Part shown: one piece after another, positions 47,429 to 59,105 of the stretch
How the letters are laid out: every line of letters begins with the position of its first letter
Numbering within the stretch: position 1 is the first letter of the stretch
Source: Xanthoparmelia taractica
Lineage: Eukaryota; Ascomycota; Lecanoromycetes; Lecanorales; Parmeliaceae
NCBI GenBank assembly: GCA_033085395.1
Contig: JANQBS010000026.1
Coordinates: forward strand, 124,001-188,000
Length of the DNA stretch: 64,000 bases
Reading direction: 5' to 3'
Translations under genes and position numbers: made by a program
Notes under the pieces: model-generated
What the model saw: the letters and a program-made list of their open reading frames with translations, nothing else
Databases searched by the model: none
What the model was told of the DNA's origin: nothing

Positions 47429-48932
47429 ATGGGAGACCAAGCAGCTTCTCCCATATCACAGCAGCAGAGAGAGCATGAAACACTCTTGAATGGACCTGCT
47501 GGCAGACCACCTGCAGGCATTCAACCTAATTTTGTAGATCCAGCAAACCTCGATACTGTCATCTACTTTACCAAAGCAATAGCCTTGACCGTCGTAACCC
47601 TAGCTGTTTTCATACGCATCTATACGAGACATGTCCTCCTTCGCTCCATGGGATATGATGACTGTAAGAGTTGAGACCCTCCCTGTTTCGATCTACAGTA
47701 TTCTAACGCACTCAAAGATACATCCATTATTGCATGGGTATCTCTCCTACTGTTCTCATTGTTTAGCGCTAATTGTTTAGCTGGGTTTGATTGGTTATCT
47801 CGCTCTCAGTCTTCTCGCTACAAAAGCTGGGGCTGGTGTTCATATGTGGGACATGCGGTTAAGCACCTTTTTCGGACTGCTTCACGTATGATACTGGTCT
47901 ATTAGTGTCAACCTTCGACCTATTTACTAACCACCACGCCAGTGGGATAACACTATCATAATCCTCAACGCTCCACTCAATATCTTTGTCAAGGTCGCTA
48001 TTCTCCTCCAATACTCCAGGGTTTTCAACCCCACCGGTAAAAGGGACCTGCCTGTATTCATCACCATCCAACTCTGCATTTGGAGCATCGTTTTGTTCTA
48101 TTTGGTTCAAATGTTCTTCGGTATCTTTCTCTGCAACCCACGAGAGAACATCTGGAATCCGTTATCGACCACAGGCTATTGCTACAATAGCGACATGATG
48201 TATAAAGCTACTGGAGTCTTCAACGTGATAACGGACTTCGTGATTCTCATTCTTCCTATGCCATGGATACGGAGATTGCAGATGACCTCGAGAAGGAAGA
48301 TATTGATTTCGTGCGTCTTTTCTATAGGTTTTCTGTGAGTGGATCGCTCTTCACTTTCCCCCTCCTGCATTCGTAATTAAAAATAGCGACCTCTCTGATA
48401 ATCCATGATCGAGAATGATTGTTAACCTCACTGATATAGCGCTTGCCTAACGTCCATCATGCGCACCTACTATACTTGGCAGTTATCCCATTCGCCTGAT
48501 AAAAGTTACTTGATGGCCGCCTGTGGCCTCTGGACCGATGCCGAGCTCTCAGTCGGCATCATCGTCGGCTGTTTCCCCGTCATGCCCAAATTCTTCCAAC
48601 ATGTCCGTCCCAAAGTCTACGAAGCGTTCTCGTTCTCGTTCCGGTCCAAATCCACGGACACTCTTTGCCAGGATCCGAAGGGCAGGAGCAAGACATCCAG
48701 GGCTGATGCCCTCACGCAAATCAAAAGCCCTTTCGCCAAGTACAAGATAGGGCTGAGTGTTTTGAAAGCCTGTGATGATCCGTACGCTCAGCTTCATGGC
48801 GAGTACTATACCTTGGATGTGTCTGGGGCATCGCAACGCGAAGCAGCAACGGCATTTGATCCAATCCAGATACCAAATGCTGGAATCGCCACGAGGCGGG
48901 AAGACTTGGAATATGGACACCAGAATTCTTAA
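47429..48932 (+). CDS. Rhodopsin-domain integral membrane protein
   Basis: Five exons, 47429-47663, 47718-47737 (20 nt), 47781-47885, 47943-48334 and 48440-48932, give 414 residues. Frame is kept throughout. The layout is the fungal seven-helix rhodopsin-domain family (DUF3405-unrelated, often called integral membrane protein). It shows MGYDDYTSIIAW, AGAGVHMWDMRLSTFFGLLH, ILLQYSRVFNP, CNP and DFVILILPMPWI. The tail of about 120 residues is cytosolic and Ser/Lys-rich. Members are abundant in fungi and mostly untested; the Pth11-like receptors are a related group. The function is unknown. No CFEM domain is present. Confidence 0.85.
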
Positions 48933-50058
48933 GTCGCGGGCAATACGGAGCTGCACGAAGAATGCGTAGTAGCTGCACGTTCTTGCAAGTCGTGTTGACC
49001 GTCAAGAAGCTTACGGAGGACCTTCAACAAGTTTATGGTGTAATACAAAAAGTCATGATAGCACACGATGTTTAGTATACTGAACTTGCATTCACATTGC
49101 CCTCGTATCCTCTTCCCAGAATCATCTTCACCAGCAAGCGTTGCGTACACAAAACAGCCACTCAAAGCTCTTCTCGCACTCTAAGATATGAACCGGTCCA
49201 CATAGACCCCTATATATTCGCCCATGCAGCCTAGTCACTTACTACCTTTAACTCTATAATGAAACATAGCCCCACATTAACCACCGCCCATACGCATCCA
49301 ATACTGGTCCGCATACGCCTGCGCAAGTAGCCTAGCTTGAAGACAGCAAATACATTAACAAACTTATATGATTAGACAGCTACACATACGGAGCCCCAGG
49401 ACATATTCCGCAAAGATGACGTCCAGATATCAAAAGCAGTCGCCTCACTGCCTCCGTCGCCTAGGCACACAGAACTCCACAATAACCTAACACCTCCCAG
49501 CCAACTAACCAATCGCACACAGTCCACCAAGAACTTAGGTAGCAGCTGAAGGCGCGGCGGGTACAGAGACCTTGATCAAACCCTTCATGCCACCAGATAC
49601 CAATTCGCCAACAACAGTGCTCCAGACTTATGATCGCAAACTCCCAATCCAATTCTCCACTCTCCCTCACGACGTACCATCAACCGTCCCAAGCGGACTC
49701 TACGCCCTAGCATAATAAGAGACAAGACATGTTTGTGCAGAGTTTTCCGTATGGCGTATTGGCTATTGGGATGCTCTGGTCGGATTTTCAGTGATGAGGT
49801 TGTAGTTGCAGGACAACTTCATGGCATTGAGATGATGGGTTAAGGATAAGCTATTGCTGGGAAGTTGGAGTTACGTGGATGAGGGAGGTTAAGTGAAGGT
49901 GTGAAGGTATGAAGGAGGGAGGGTGGGGGGTTGGGAGGGGTTGGTAGAAGTGGTTAGATATAGAAGACAGTTGATTAGTCTAACAGATTTTGGACATCTA
50001 GTCTTGGCCAATGCCGAGGTATTCAGACATGATTTGAATTTTCATTATGTGCTTATTT
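48933..50058. other. Intergenic, no recognised gene
   Basis: Only short frames. A G-rich patch (about 49900-49945: GGAGGGAGGGTGGGGGG) could form a G-quadruplex on the plus strand, but nothing further supports this. Confidence 0.45.
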
Positions 50059-51463
50059 TCACGGGCTGATCTCGCTCTCACAATCCTTAAGCCGATCATT
50101 CATGCTCTCTCGCATTCCCTCCGCTTCCTTGACAACATCATGTCCAAAGAGCCAGTCCCGAAATCCAGCGTCAGCCCAATTGTTATGCGGACCGTTCGGA
50201 GATATTTTCGTCAATTGTCTTGCATCTCTTGAGTCATCTCGGGCACAATCGAGCATGTGGAAGATTTGAGCATTTTCTATGCTCAGCTCCCTTACCTTTG
50301 TCGCTCGAGGCTTTCGTAATTGTTCGTACATGAGTAGTCCATCGCGAATGTCTGCCTTATTCCGAATATTTTCAAACAGCGTACCCAAGACGGCGCCATC
50401 CTCGACGGCTTGTGCGGCCCCTTGCGCTCTGGGTGCAGATTAGCATTTTGACGAATAACTTCTGATTTGGTAGAATCTCACAGATAAGGGAACATGGCGT
50501 GACACGCGTCACCTAGCAAGGCGAAATTTTCCTCAGGATGTACCCATCTTTCGTTGCCAAAGCTCGCATTCAATGGCCATTGTTTGACCTCCTGTGCAAT
50601 CTCGAGTACCAAAACAAGCCGAGGGTCCCAGTCCTTGAAGTAATCCTTCATTTCGCTGAGAGTGTCTAGAAGGGTATCGCAAATGAAAACGAAGTTGTAC
50701 GTATTGCTACCTTTAAGCGGGTAAGTGGCGACGTGCGCACCAGGACCCATCCAGGTATTCGTAACGGAACTCCCCAAGAGATCTACCAATTCAGGGTGGG
50801 CACTGATAGCATCATCCGCGATCATGATGCGATGCACAAAACCTTTCGTCATGAGTTGCGGCTCCGAGGTTTCCTGTATCATTCCTCGACACCTAGAACG
50901 AAGCCCATCGGCACCTAACACAATGTCTGCCTGGATATCTGCCCCCGCGGAATTCGACACCAGGATCGGCGTGCACGAGCAAGCTATTTGCGTAACAGCA
51001 CACTCGAGCTTGATCTCAACACCTAGCCGTTTTGCTTCCTCGGCAAGCACGTTGAAATAGTTGGCCCGATGGATCAGAAGCCATGGTACACCAAAAAGTT
51101 CCCGCATACTAGGGACGATCTTTGTATCGGATAGCACAGCGCCGTCTCGATACGCGCGCAAGATTAGACTTTCAGGCTCGATACTGTGGACCCTCACAGC
51201 CTCGACCAGGCCCCACGAGTTCAAGATACGAGCAGAGTTCGGCGGGATCTGGATGCCCGCGCCGGTCTATGTAGAGGCAGTTCATATCTCAGTTTCTGCC
51301 GTACGGAGTCTTGAAGAAGCAGAGATGATGTCTATACCTCGCTCAACTGTGCCGCCTGCTCCAACATAGTCACGTCGTGACCTTGTCTTCTAAGAGCAAT
51401 AGCTGCGGCGAGGCCACCGAGGCCACATCCTACAATCACAATGTGGCAGACAGCGTTGTCCAT
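50059..51463 (-). CDS. FAD-dependent monooxygenase, salicylate-hydroxylase-like
   Basis: Minus-strand exons 51463-51338, 51266-50482 and 50428-50059 give 426 residues. Motifs in order are the Rossmann GxGxxG (VIVGCGLGGLAAAIALRRQG), TGAGIQIPPNSARIL, the DG region VLGADGLRSRCRG, and the late GDACHAMFPYLAQGAAQAVE that binds FAD. Such group A flavin monooxygenases hydroxylate aromatic rings or act in meroterpenoid and polyketide clusters. It stands head to head with the P450 at 52177, and the two may have shared a pathway. No lesion is seen. The substrate is unknown. Confidence 0.88.
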
Positions 51464-52176
51464 AGTAGAAGGAGATGACTGACGTCGATGAAACGAACGG
51501 TCAGATAGCTTTGTTGTAAGTGCGCTCAAGCCTCACGCCAAGCAGGACTGCACTCTGATTGCGCTGCGCATTTGGCTCGCCTACAAGCTAGAGCACCAGG
51601 TGTATAGAGCGACTTGAGCATCCTATGAAAGCAGCGTGCCCGCGGGTGTACGAAGTATTGTGGAAGAGGCGCTATAAATGGCTGACTAATATAGCTCAGC
51701 GCTAATACAAAAACCCTTCTCCGAAAGTTGCCAATATCTTTGCAATCTTATTCATGATAGATTTACTATTCTTCATATCTACGATAAAATAAAATTGTAT
51801 AGACGTGTAACTAGGAGAGTACAACCCCGGTTGATTAAACCCCTGCAGTGATGCACGGCTACAGCCACCTAATGCACGCATGCTGGGCATCACCGACAAC
51901 GGCGTAGCAATACGACGCCCAGCTGCATAGATATAGCTGCAATCGAGAGGTACATTGAATCGAAACCTAAGCATTGTCGCATCCCAGCCTGAATGTCAAA
52001 GCCGATGCTGACACCAGGGCGTTTGCCAGCCATATGGGATTAACATCAGCCTTGTGCCAGCCTCTAATCAGGAAAAGGGTTACGCTATATCGAGCATTGA
52101 ATATAGCAGTCCGTCACTAGCAGTTGTCCTTGGAGTTGATTCTTACAGAGGGAAAAGATCTGACAACTTTGCAATA
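51464..52176. promoter_or_regulatory. Divergent promoter FMO/P450
   Basis: A 713-bp gap between two head-to-head oxidoreductase genes. No specific site is recognised. A short minus-strand frame (51702-51974) is not convincing. Confidence 0.45.
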
Positions 52177-54002
52177 ATGGTTTTTCAACTCATCCTGTCC
52201 CATGCACTTACGGTTCAGTCTCTTGCAACCATCGTTTTTTGCGGGGTATGTCTCCCAACCAAGTATCTCCTCAGCGCGAAAGGTGGCTTATGATAGTTAT
52301 AGATATCTCTCTACGCAGCAACACGATGTCTGTATCTTCTTTATTTCCATCCGCTTTCCAAGTTCCCAGGCCCACGAGTCGCAGCCGTCTCCAATATTTG
52401 GTATGCTTATCACTGGTAAGTTCTGGAGCCAAGTATTCTCTTCTCCCCAGGATCTGATGCGCCCTCTAGGTTTTCGGGGAGATACCCGTGGGCGATTGAG
52501 GATGCCCTGCGCAAGTATGGCGATGTCGTGCGCATCGCTCCAAACGAGCTTGTTTTCTTCAGCCCGCAAGCGTTCCTGGGTAAGTACTGGATCTCAACTT
52601 CAGAGCAGTTCACTGATACACCCCCAGATATCTACTCTCCGCACCAGAAGAACCTCGAGGTCTTTGTGAAGACAAACTTCCAAAACCGCGGCAAGGACTT
52701 AGGTGGCATTGTCTGGGAAGAGGATCCCGTTCGCCACCGCGAGGTTGCAAAGAAACTCTCTCCCGCGTTTAGCAGTCGATCAATCAAGGCTCTAGAGCCC
52801 GTAGCGCATGAACATATGGACTACTTTGTTGCGAAGATGAAGGAATCCGGTTCCGAGACTACGGGCGTTGGCCTCAAAGAGTGGACGAATTGGTTGGCGA
52901 TGGATCAGGCGGCAGACATGGCATGGGGCGAGAAGCTACATCAAATGCGAGACAGTAGGCTGTTTCAAGTGTCGTTTGCCTCGAATGTGTTGCGCAACTA
53001 ACACGTCTCAGAGAAGAATTCAGTACATCTCGATGTCCTCCTCAGCTTCAACGTGTTTGCCACGGTCATGCAGGTCTTTAAACGCTTCCCTCTTCTCCAT
53101 CCCCTTCAGTACTTGGCTGCGCCAATCGCAAAATTGAATGCTTTGTCTGCGATGGAAGCAGCGGTACGCGATGGCGTGCTCCGACGCATTGAACGGAGAG
53201 GTGATACAGAGCATGTCGACCTTACGTCCTGCCGGACGGTTGTGCTGTTCCCTCGGGCGGACGTGAACTCATTCATACCGGCGTGCTCGCGCAGCAGATG
53301 ATGTTCGCCAACTATGGCCCTATGTCCGACTGGTATTATGGTACACTACTATTTCTACTCGAAGAGTCAGAATGCCGCCAACATTTGTCGAAAGAGGTTA
53401 TAGATACAATTGAAAGCTACGATGACATTACGCCAAGCTCTCTGAATTCTCTACCGTTTTTACACGCCTGCCTTGAAGAATCGCTCCGCTTGCTTTCGAG
53501 CAACAACACGGGATTGCCGCGTCTAAGCCCTGGTGCCATCATTGATGGGTATTATGTCCCGAAAGGAGTAAGCTCTACCTCCCATTCTACCTGTCTTACC
53601 TCGGCGGCGCCGCCATTGACCAAGTGCTAACATTTATCCGAGCAGACCCATGTACAAACCAGCATCTTCGCGCTAACCCGCAGTCCGCGCTTCTACCACG
53701 ATCCACTGCACTACCGCCCGCAGCGCTGGTTGCCTCCCAGCCATCCGCTGTACGACATGGCGTTTGAGAACGATAACCTGAAGGCTTTCCATCCCTTCAG
53801 TCTTGGTCCACGGTCCTGCATTGGACGGGAAATGGCGTGGATGCAGGGGAAGTTGTTCGTGGCCAAACTGTTGTGGACATTTGATGTGGTCAAGGTGCCA
53901 GGACAGCAGTTCGGTTTGGAGAGGACTTTGCTGCATTACGGATTCTTAGCGAAGCCAGAGCTGAGGATGCGGTTTGTGCCGGTGACTAGAGAAAAAGAGT
54001 AA
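52177..54002 (+). pseudogene. Cytochrome P450, one frameshift
   Basis: Exons 52177-52245, 52303-52415, 52470-52579, 52628-52954, 53012-53567 and 53646-54002. An N-terminal membrane anchor is followed by YFHPLSKFPGPRVAA, the EXXR motif in CLEESLRLL, PQRW, and heme loop FSLGPRSCIG. The class resembles fungal secondary-metabolism P450s (isotrichodermin-hydroxylase-like group). Near 53219 the frame slips by one base between TEHVDL and YVLPDG, so the read-through needs one more base. A weak intron (about 53213-53294) could bypass it but would remove conserved sequence. It could be a real frameshift or a base error. The oxidation substrate is unknown. Confidence 0.8.
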
Positions 54003-54239
54003 TGCATCATGAAACGAGTACTCTCCGTGCGATAACATATTCGTATCATTGACCCCACAACCGGTCTTGACAGCATATATTAGCATCGCTTTGTACTCCA
54101 TCGTCATGGCACTTTCCACCAGTGAAAGGGTTAGAAGACTCATAATATGACCTGACTGTGTATGTCAAATTGAGTTTAGAGGATTTTGGGTTTAGCACAC
54201 CATCACGTGCGACGGCGTTTCCTTCCAGTTCAGATCACA

Positions 54240-55400
54240 TTCCTATCGTCGTCGTCGACCACTTTCTATATGAATCCACTTTTAAATCTCCACTCCTCAT
54301 CTCTCCTTCTCCTTCTCCTTCTCCTCCACTCCATCCCATTACCAGATCCACACAAAAGACGGTAGCCATCCCAAACAAGCACAAAACCGCAATCGCAGCC
54401 ACAAACATGCGCTGAATCGCCAATCGATATACGGCCACGATCTCTGCCTGGCCTGGGTCCGGCAGCAGGAAGGAACACCGTACCAAAAACCCAACCGACT
54501 CATATTGATACGCGTCCGCCATTAACCATCATTATTAGCCCGTCCACATATGTTCGCAAAAATCGCTGCCGAGTGTCTTGATGAAAGTTCCAGCAACCTG
54601 TGCTGTGACGACCGCCTGAAAGGCGGGTAGCTGCGTGTTCAGCAGCAGCCCGCCGTCCGCGAGCGGGCTAGCGAACAAGTGCCCGATCTATTTGCGGGTC
54701 GACGAGCATTCGTCGACCCGCGCGAACAGCGCCAGGCCCACCGTATACAGTGTGAAGCCCATTATGTGGATTTATTTGTACAAACGCCAACGGCTTAAAG
54801 CAGCGGCGGTGGTGGCGGGCACTCCGTGGAGCACGCCGGGGATCACATTGATGCCGGCTTTTGTTGAGGAAGTGAGTTTAAGTGATTGGAAGTAAACGTG
54901 CAGGAAGAAGATAGCCCGGTAGACTACGACGTAGAAGAGAAAAGTGTTGATGCTGATTATTATGGAGGTGTGATAGCTGAAGATGCGGCGCGGGGGGAGG
55001 AGGGGGGGCATCACGTGGTTAGCTGGGGCGAATCAACTGGCTTCGAACGCACCGAAGACGAGGAAGCTTGCCACGAAGTGAACACACTTCATGCGATTGA
55101 TCATCTATAATTTGGAGTAGTCATGGAAATATAAGAAGTCTAAAAGAAAGAATACAATGAGTAGTGACACGGCTCTTATAAGAATGTTGATGTAGAAGGC
55201 CCACCGCTAGTCGACAATAATGCCACCAACAAAAGCGCCCATCGTGGCGCCGATACTGTAAATCAGAATTATGATGGCAACGTAGTGGCCGCGGTACCGC
55301 AGAGGCACCAGAGTAGACACAATTGCGTCTACAATGACTTAGCAATATTCTAACAAAGCCATAGAAAATGGCCACAAGTTGGTCGCAGCTACACAAACCG
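54240..55400 (-). pseudogene. MFS drug-type transporter relic
   Basis: Fragments of a DHA2-like MFS protein lie on the minus strand in several frames: STLVPLRYRGHYVAI with GATMGAFVGGIIVD (about 55340-55210, ending in a stop at RWAF), FYVVVYRAIFFLHVYFQSLK (about 54945-54880), and LLLNTQLPAFQAVVTAQVAG (about 54650-54590). The order is that of a 12-14 helix exporter. Stops and frame changes make it non-functional. Exporters of this type are common in secondary-metabolite clusters, so it fits the FMO and P450 beside it. Confidence 0.7.
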
Positions 55401-55840
55401 CTAGCTGTCCAAGTGAGGATGTAGTTATGCAATACGTACCAAATGCCTACAAAAGCCCCCACCGACCCCAGCCCCTGAGCCATTCGCCTAGCAATAAGCG
55501 TAGCCCCATTCCTCGCGCCGTCATTAATAAGTATTTCAGCCCCAGGTTTCAACGCTGGAAGCACCTCGAATAAGTTGTGCGGTAGGAACGTTATCTTCTT
55601 AGGAATATTTTCGAGGATATTCTTAGCTATTGCTGCAATGACCTTCGGAGGATCCTGAACGATGGGCATGAGTTCTGATAGTTTTCGAGCTAGATCAATG
55701 CAAATAAGGCCATCGGATGCACCGACATCAACCACAGTTGCTTGCTTATGGGCATGCCAATCAAATAGGTCGATGATATGGTGTCTCGAAACCACGAGTC
55801 ATCTGGAAGAATATCATTGAAGCGCATAAGGCGTGGATGC
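55400..55840 (-). pseudogene. O-methyltransferase relic joined to MFS relic
   Basis: A minus-strand frame from 55795 holds the SAM-binding motif TVVDVGASDGLICIDLARKL and then FLPHNLFEVLP, directly followed by ALKPGAEILINDG. About 20-25 residues normally in between (the RWILHDW-type segment) are missing. The same frame then runs into sequence like MFS (RRMAQGLGSVGAFVG). The N-terminal dimerisation domain is not found intact. This is a decayed fungal plant-type O-methyltransferase with an internal deletion. Confidence 0.65.
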
Positions 55841-56153
55841 CTTATGTTTGTTTTATAGAGTGGCGAGAGCTATAACCTGTAGGCCAGACTACGTTAGGGA
55901 CTCGAACCTCACACACTCTCGCTTATACTGTTTAACTATATAGTCGCGGTAAGATGTAGGCTTGCAGAGCCGCTTCCCTGGCGGTGGGTGGGCTGGGACA
56001 TCTACGTTGTAAGTGCCGTGGCTTATTGCACGATCGGTCGCAGTCTCGATAGGTCCCTTCATGAGAGAGTATAACTTATCTATGGCTTCGAGCACATCTG
56101 TCCAGCGGAAGTAAGATGGCTAGGAGCTTCGCGTCACCGAATGACGGGAGGGG

Positions 56154-56167
56154 GAATTCGGCACGAG
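56154..56167 (+). other. Match to a cDNA cloning adapter (EcoRI)
   Basis: The 14-mer GAATTCGGCACGAG equals the adapter of a widely used lambda cDNA library kit. It is either chance or contamination. See findings. Confidence 0.5.
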
Positions 56168-56874
56168 ACAAAGTGTGTTTTTAGCTTCGCTGTGCCAGGC
56201 TGAATAATGGATGCCAGCTCGGCGATCCTACTTGTTGCCATACTTACCTTTTCCTGCAGCGACTGAAAGTTTAGTAAGAAAGCGAGGCTCACAAGCTGGC
56301 GGCATTCGCGCCCGCTTAGCCAAGAGCAAGACTTGATACTTTTTCATATAAGAAATACATAGACCGGTAATTGGCCTCCCGGGTACTCTTGCCAAGCGAT
56401 GAGGACCATATTTAGCGACGTCAAACCTAATCCCAAGAGCTCGTTCGCTTTCAAGAAACTTTACCAACGTAAGCAACTGTTCAATAGGATATGCAAATCA
56501 CTTAAGATTTAATCCTCACTTAAATGGCTACCTGCTTAATATCACATCTTAACCCGGAGAGGAAAACAAAGTAGCGTTCCCTTCTCCAGCTAGTGTATAC
56601 AGTAAAAGAGCGCAGGGATACATGCTGGAGAAGAAGTCACAGGTGCTGGCCGCCTACCCTATCCCTACCGGCTATCAATATATCCGTAGGATCACGCAAC
56701 GAAATACCGAGAACCTCTGTGTTCCGTGGTCGGTCTTGCGAGCTCGGTCTTTCGTGCATATCCGAAGCGAGCTAAGAGCTAAAGTACCTTGAAGTAGGGG
56801 CTAGAGCGGATGCCAATAGCACCTCCCAGTAAAAATGGTCAAGTAGAGTGGAATCGTTGCCGCGGGGCCCCAGC

Positions 56875-56901
56875 GATCGTGGCTTGGTATAAGCCACGAT
56901 C
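56875..56901. repeat. Perfect 11-bp hairpin
   Basis: GATCGTGGCTT, loop GGTAT, AAGCCACGATC. No gene lies adjacent. Confidence 0.85.
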
Positions 56902-58268
56902 AATCCCTTTTCAGGACAGCAGGTTTCTCTCAATGTCATCTCATGACCACTTTTATTCCCAAAGGGTATCTGACGAAGCTAGGCTGCCACGCAAATGCAG
57001 GAGCACCAGCACTGTTCGTAAGAGTTCGCTGGATTGGACTCTTTACCATCTTGTAAAACTTTTACGTTGAGGAGTATTCTTGGATCAGGTCGGGGTATGA
57101 AATTCTTAGATGATTGCGCATTCCATTTAATGACCTGACTTTGAAGAGATGAACAGAGTTTGCGACGAGAGGCGGCAGTTTTGGCTGATAGACACTAGAA
57201 GGATTCGCCCCCCATTATCTAAGCTTTGAGAGGACAATGTCCCCGAGCTCCCCGTGCCCGCCGCCCGACCCAAGGTAAAGCAAGGCCCATCCAACCCATA
57301 TGTCTCGCTTCAGGGATGATGAATGATGGTTGATGGCTTCTAGCAGGGATCGTTTAGTTTCGTGTCCCTTGATCTCAAACCGACAAAGCGTGGAAGTAAT
57401 AAGTAGTGAGTAGCGTACCTTATCTAGAGCAGATGTGATGTGACCATGCCCCTTCGGGTTGGTTAGCGCTTAGTAATTAAGCGAGCGCTGCGGCTGCGAA
57501 ATCGGCAGGCTAACCTAAGCAGAAGAGGCTTAGCCAGCTTGGCAGGTGGACGAGGCAAATCAGTAGGCGCCCCCCCTCTCCAACATCAAAGCCTTGTGTT
57601 TCCACCGCACAAAACGCTTAATGACCACAACTTTTTTTCTGAAGGGGTAATGGTATCTTCATCGTGATATGTTCTGTTGCTCTTGATTGCTATCAGGCCA
57701 CTGTGGACGGCCGGCACGGTTCCAATGGCAGGGTAGTCAGCAGCATGTTCTGACAGCAACAGTGGATCACGACCGGCATTAGCAGAGGGCATCTGAAGTC
57801 TGGTAAGGTTCATAATCTAGTCCACATAATCTGATCGTAGCCACAGAATCTCCAACATACCCGTGGAGGGCTTCGTTGACTAAACAGTCGTTTGATCGCA
57901 TCTTCCCCTTGCCACCAACAGCTGTTCCACTCACAGCCGTAAGGACTGCACTAGATTCGCACAGGTTGTGAAGGAAGCATAAATGAAATGAGAAAAACAC
58001 TGTATCGGCGAGGAAGAAGAACACCATACAATGGCATACATCCGAAGTGAATAGAATGGTACGGGGCAACGAAATGAGGGTCCTCGGTCCTTCCTTTCCC
58101 AAAGAAATACAGCCTTTATATCCCATCTATTGACCTGTCACTCCCGAGTACCAAGGTACTACCACAATCAAAAAGATATACCATGTGCGCTAGCAGCATA
58201 TCCTCAAAAAGCTTAGGGGGTCTCGCGGGTCTGCGGAAGGTGTGCACAAATGGCGGTACAGACTTCGG

Positions 58269-58815
58269 CTACCCGCCAAGTTGCACAGTAAGACCGATCT
58301 CTTCGTCGACATGTTGGGTACCGTGACGGACACCGACGTCTTGTTCTGGCATCGCATTGGCGGCAATATGGGACTCCGGAGTTCCCGCGCCCTGCTCTTG
58401 TGCTCGATGAATGGCTTGAGATCTTTGCATATGCCCTTGTGGATCATGGCTGTGCTGCGGGAGTTGCAGGCTGGGTGTAAGGTTCGCCTCGAGGTCAGGA
58501 TCAGTGGCTACGGCCCCTGGCGCCGTGGGCACAGTTTCTGAATTGATCGCCTCTAGGCCGAGACCGCTCATAGTGACTACAAAAACATGAATGGGCTGTC
58601 AGCTATATGGCTAGTCATACAGCAGGGAATGCTGGGAGGGAACGGAGCTCACCAGCCGCAATGGAAGCAAGGCGTGACCCCCAGCTGGGAGACAGCAGGT
58701 TGTACACGCTTCGGACCAGGTAGGCCGTACCCATCAGGACAAATATACGCGTGGTCACAACGACATACACATTGCTGTCCCAGCTAGATTCTTGGGAGGT
58801 GGTGATCACCGGCAT
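58269..58815 (-). pseudogene. C-terminal fragment of a membrane protein, unassigned
   Basis: A minus-strand frame contains one membrane helix (VYVVVTTRIFVLMGTAYLV) and, across a possible intron (GTGAGC...TGTAG, about 58579-58644), a polar tail of about 95 residues. It looks like the last helix and cytosolic tail of a polytopic membrane protein, with the upstream part missing. The family is not recognised. Confidence 0.25.
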
Positions 58816-59048
58816 CTCCTTTTATCGTGGTAAGTATCTAGGTACAATTGACTGTAACGAGTTGCAAAATGTGTCTGGACCGTATGATTATGCTCAAGTA
58901 TATGATGTCGGAGGAATTGCAAAGCAAGCGGTGGTAATAGGATATTTGAGAACAACCCAACAAGCAGCATTACTACAATGCGCAGGAATCGCCTTTTCTG
59001 TCCATAAGGCTGAATAACCAGCGCGCCCGAATGGCACTTCCGAGGGTT

Positions 59049-59105
59049 CCACTAAGTATTACTAGCGGTATCACTTTAAATGCCACTAAGTATTACTAGC
59101 GGTAT
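59049..59105 (+). repeat. Direct repeat, 23-bp unit, 34-bp period
   Basis: CCACTAAGTATTACTAGCGG followed by TAT occurs at 59049-59071 and 59083-59105. A partial third copy (ACTAGCGGTT) lies near 59281. Confidence 0.9.

Noticed and set aside
55887..55945. tRNA-like sequence on the minus strand (A-box TAGTTAAACAG, B-box GGTTCGAGTCC, six-pair acceptor-like stem)
   Set aside because: The span is only 59 nt, with about 32 nt between positions 8 and 53 instead of about 46, so no anticodon arm fits and the T stem pairs poorly.
57090..57130. GTATGAAATTCTTAGAT resembling an 18S rRNA stretch
   Set aside because: The match is limited to about a dozen bases and flanks do not agree with rRNA.
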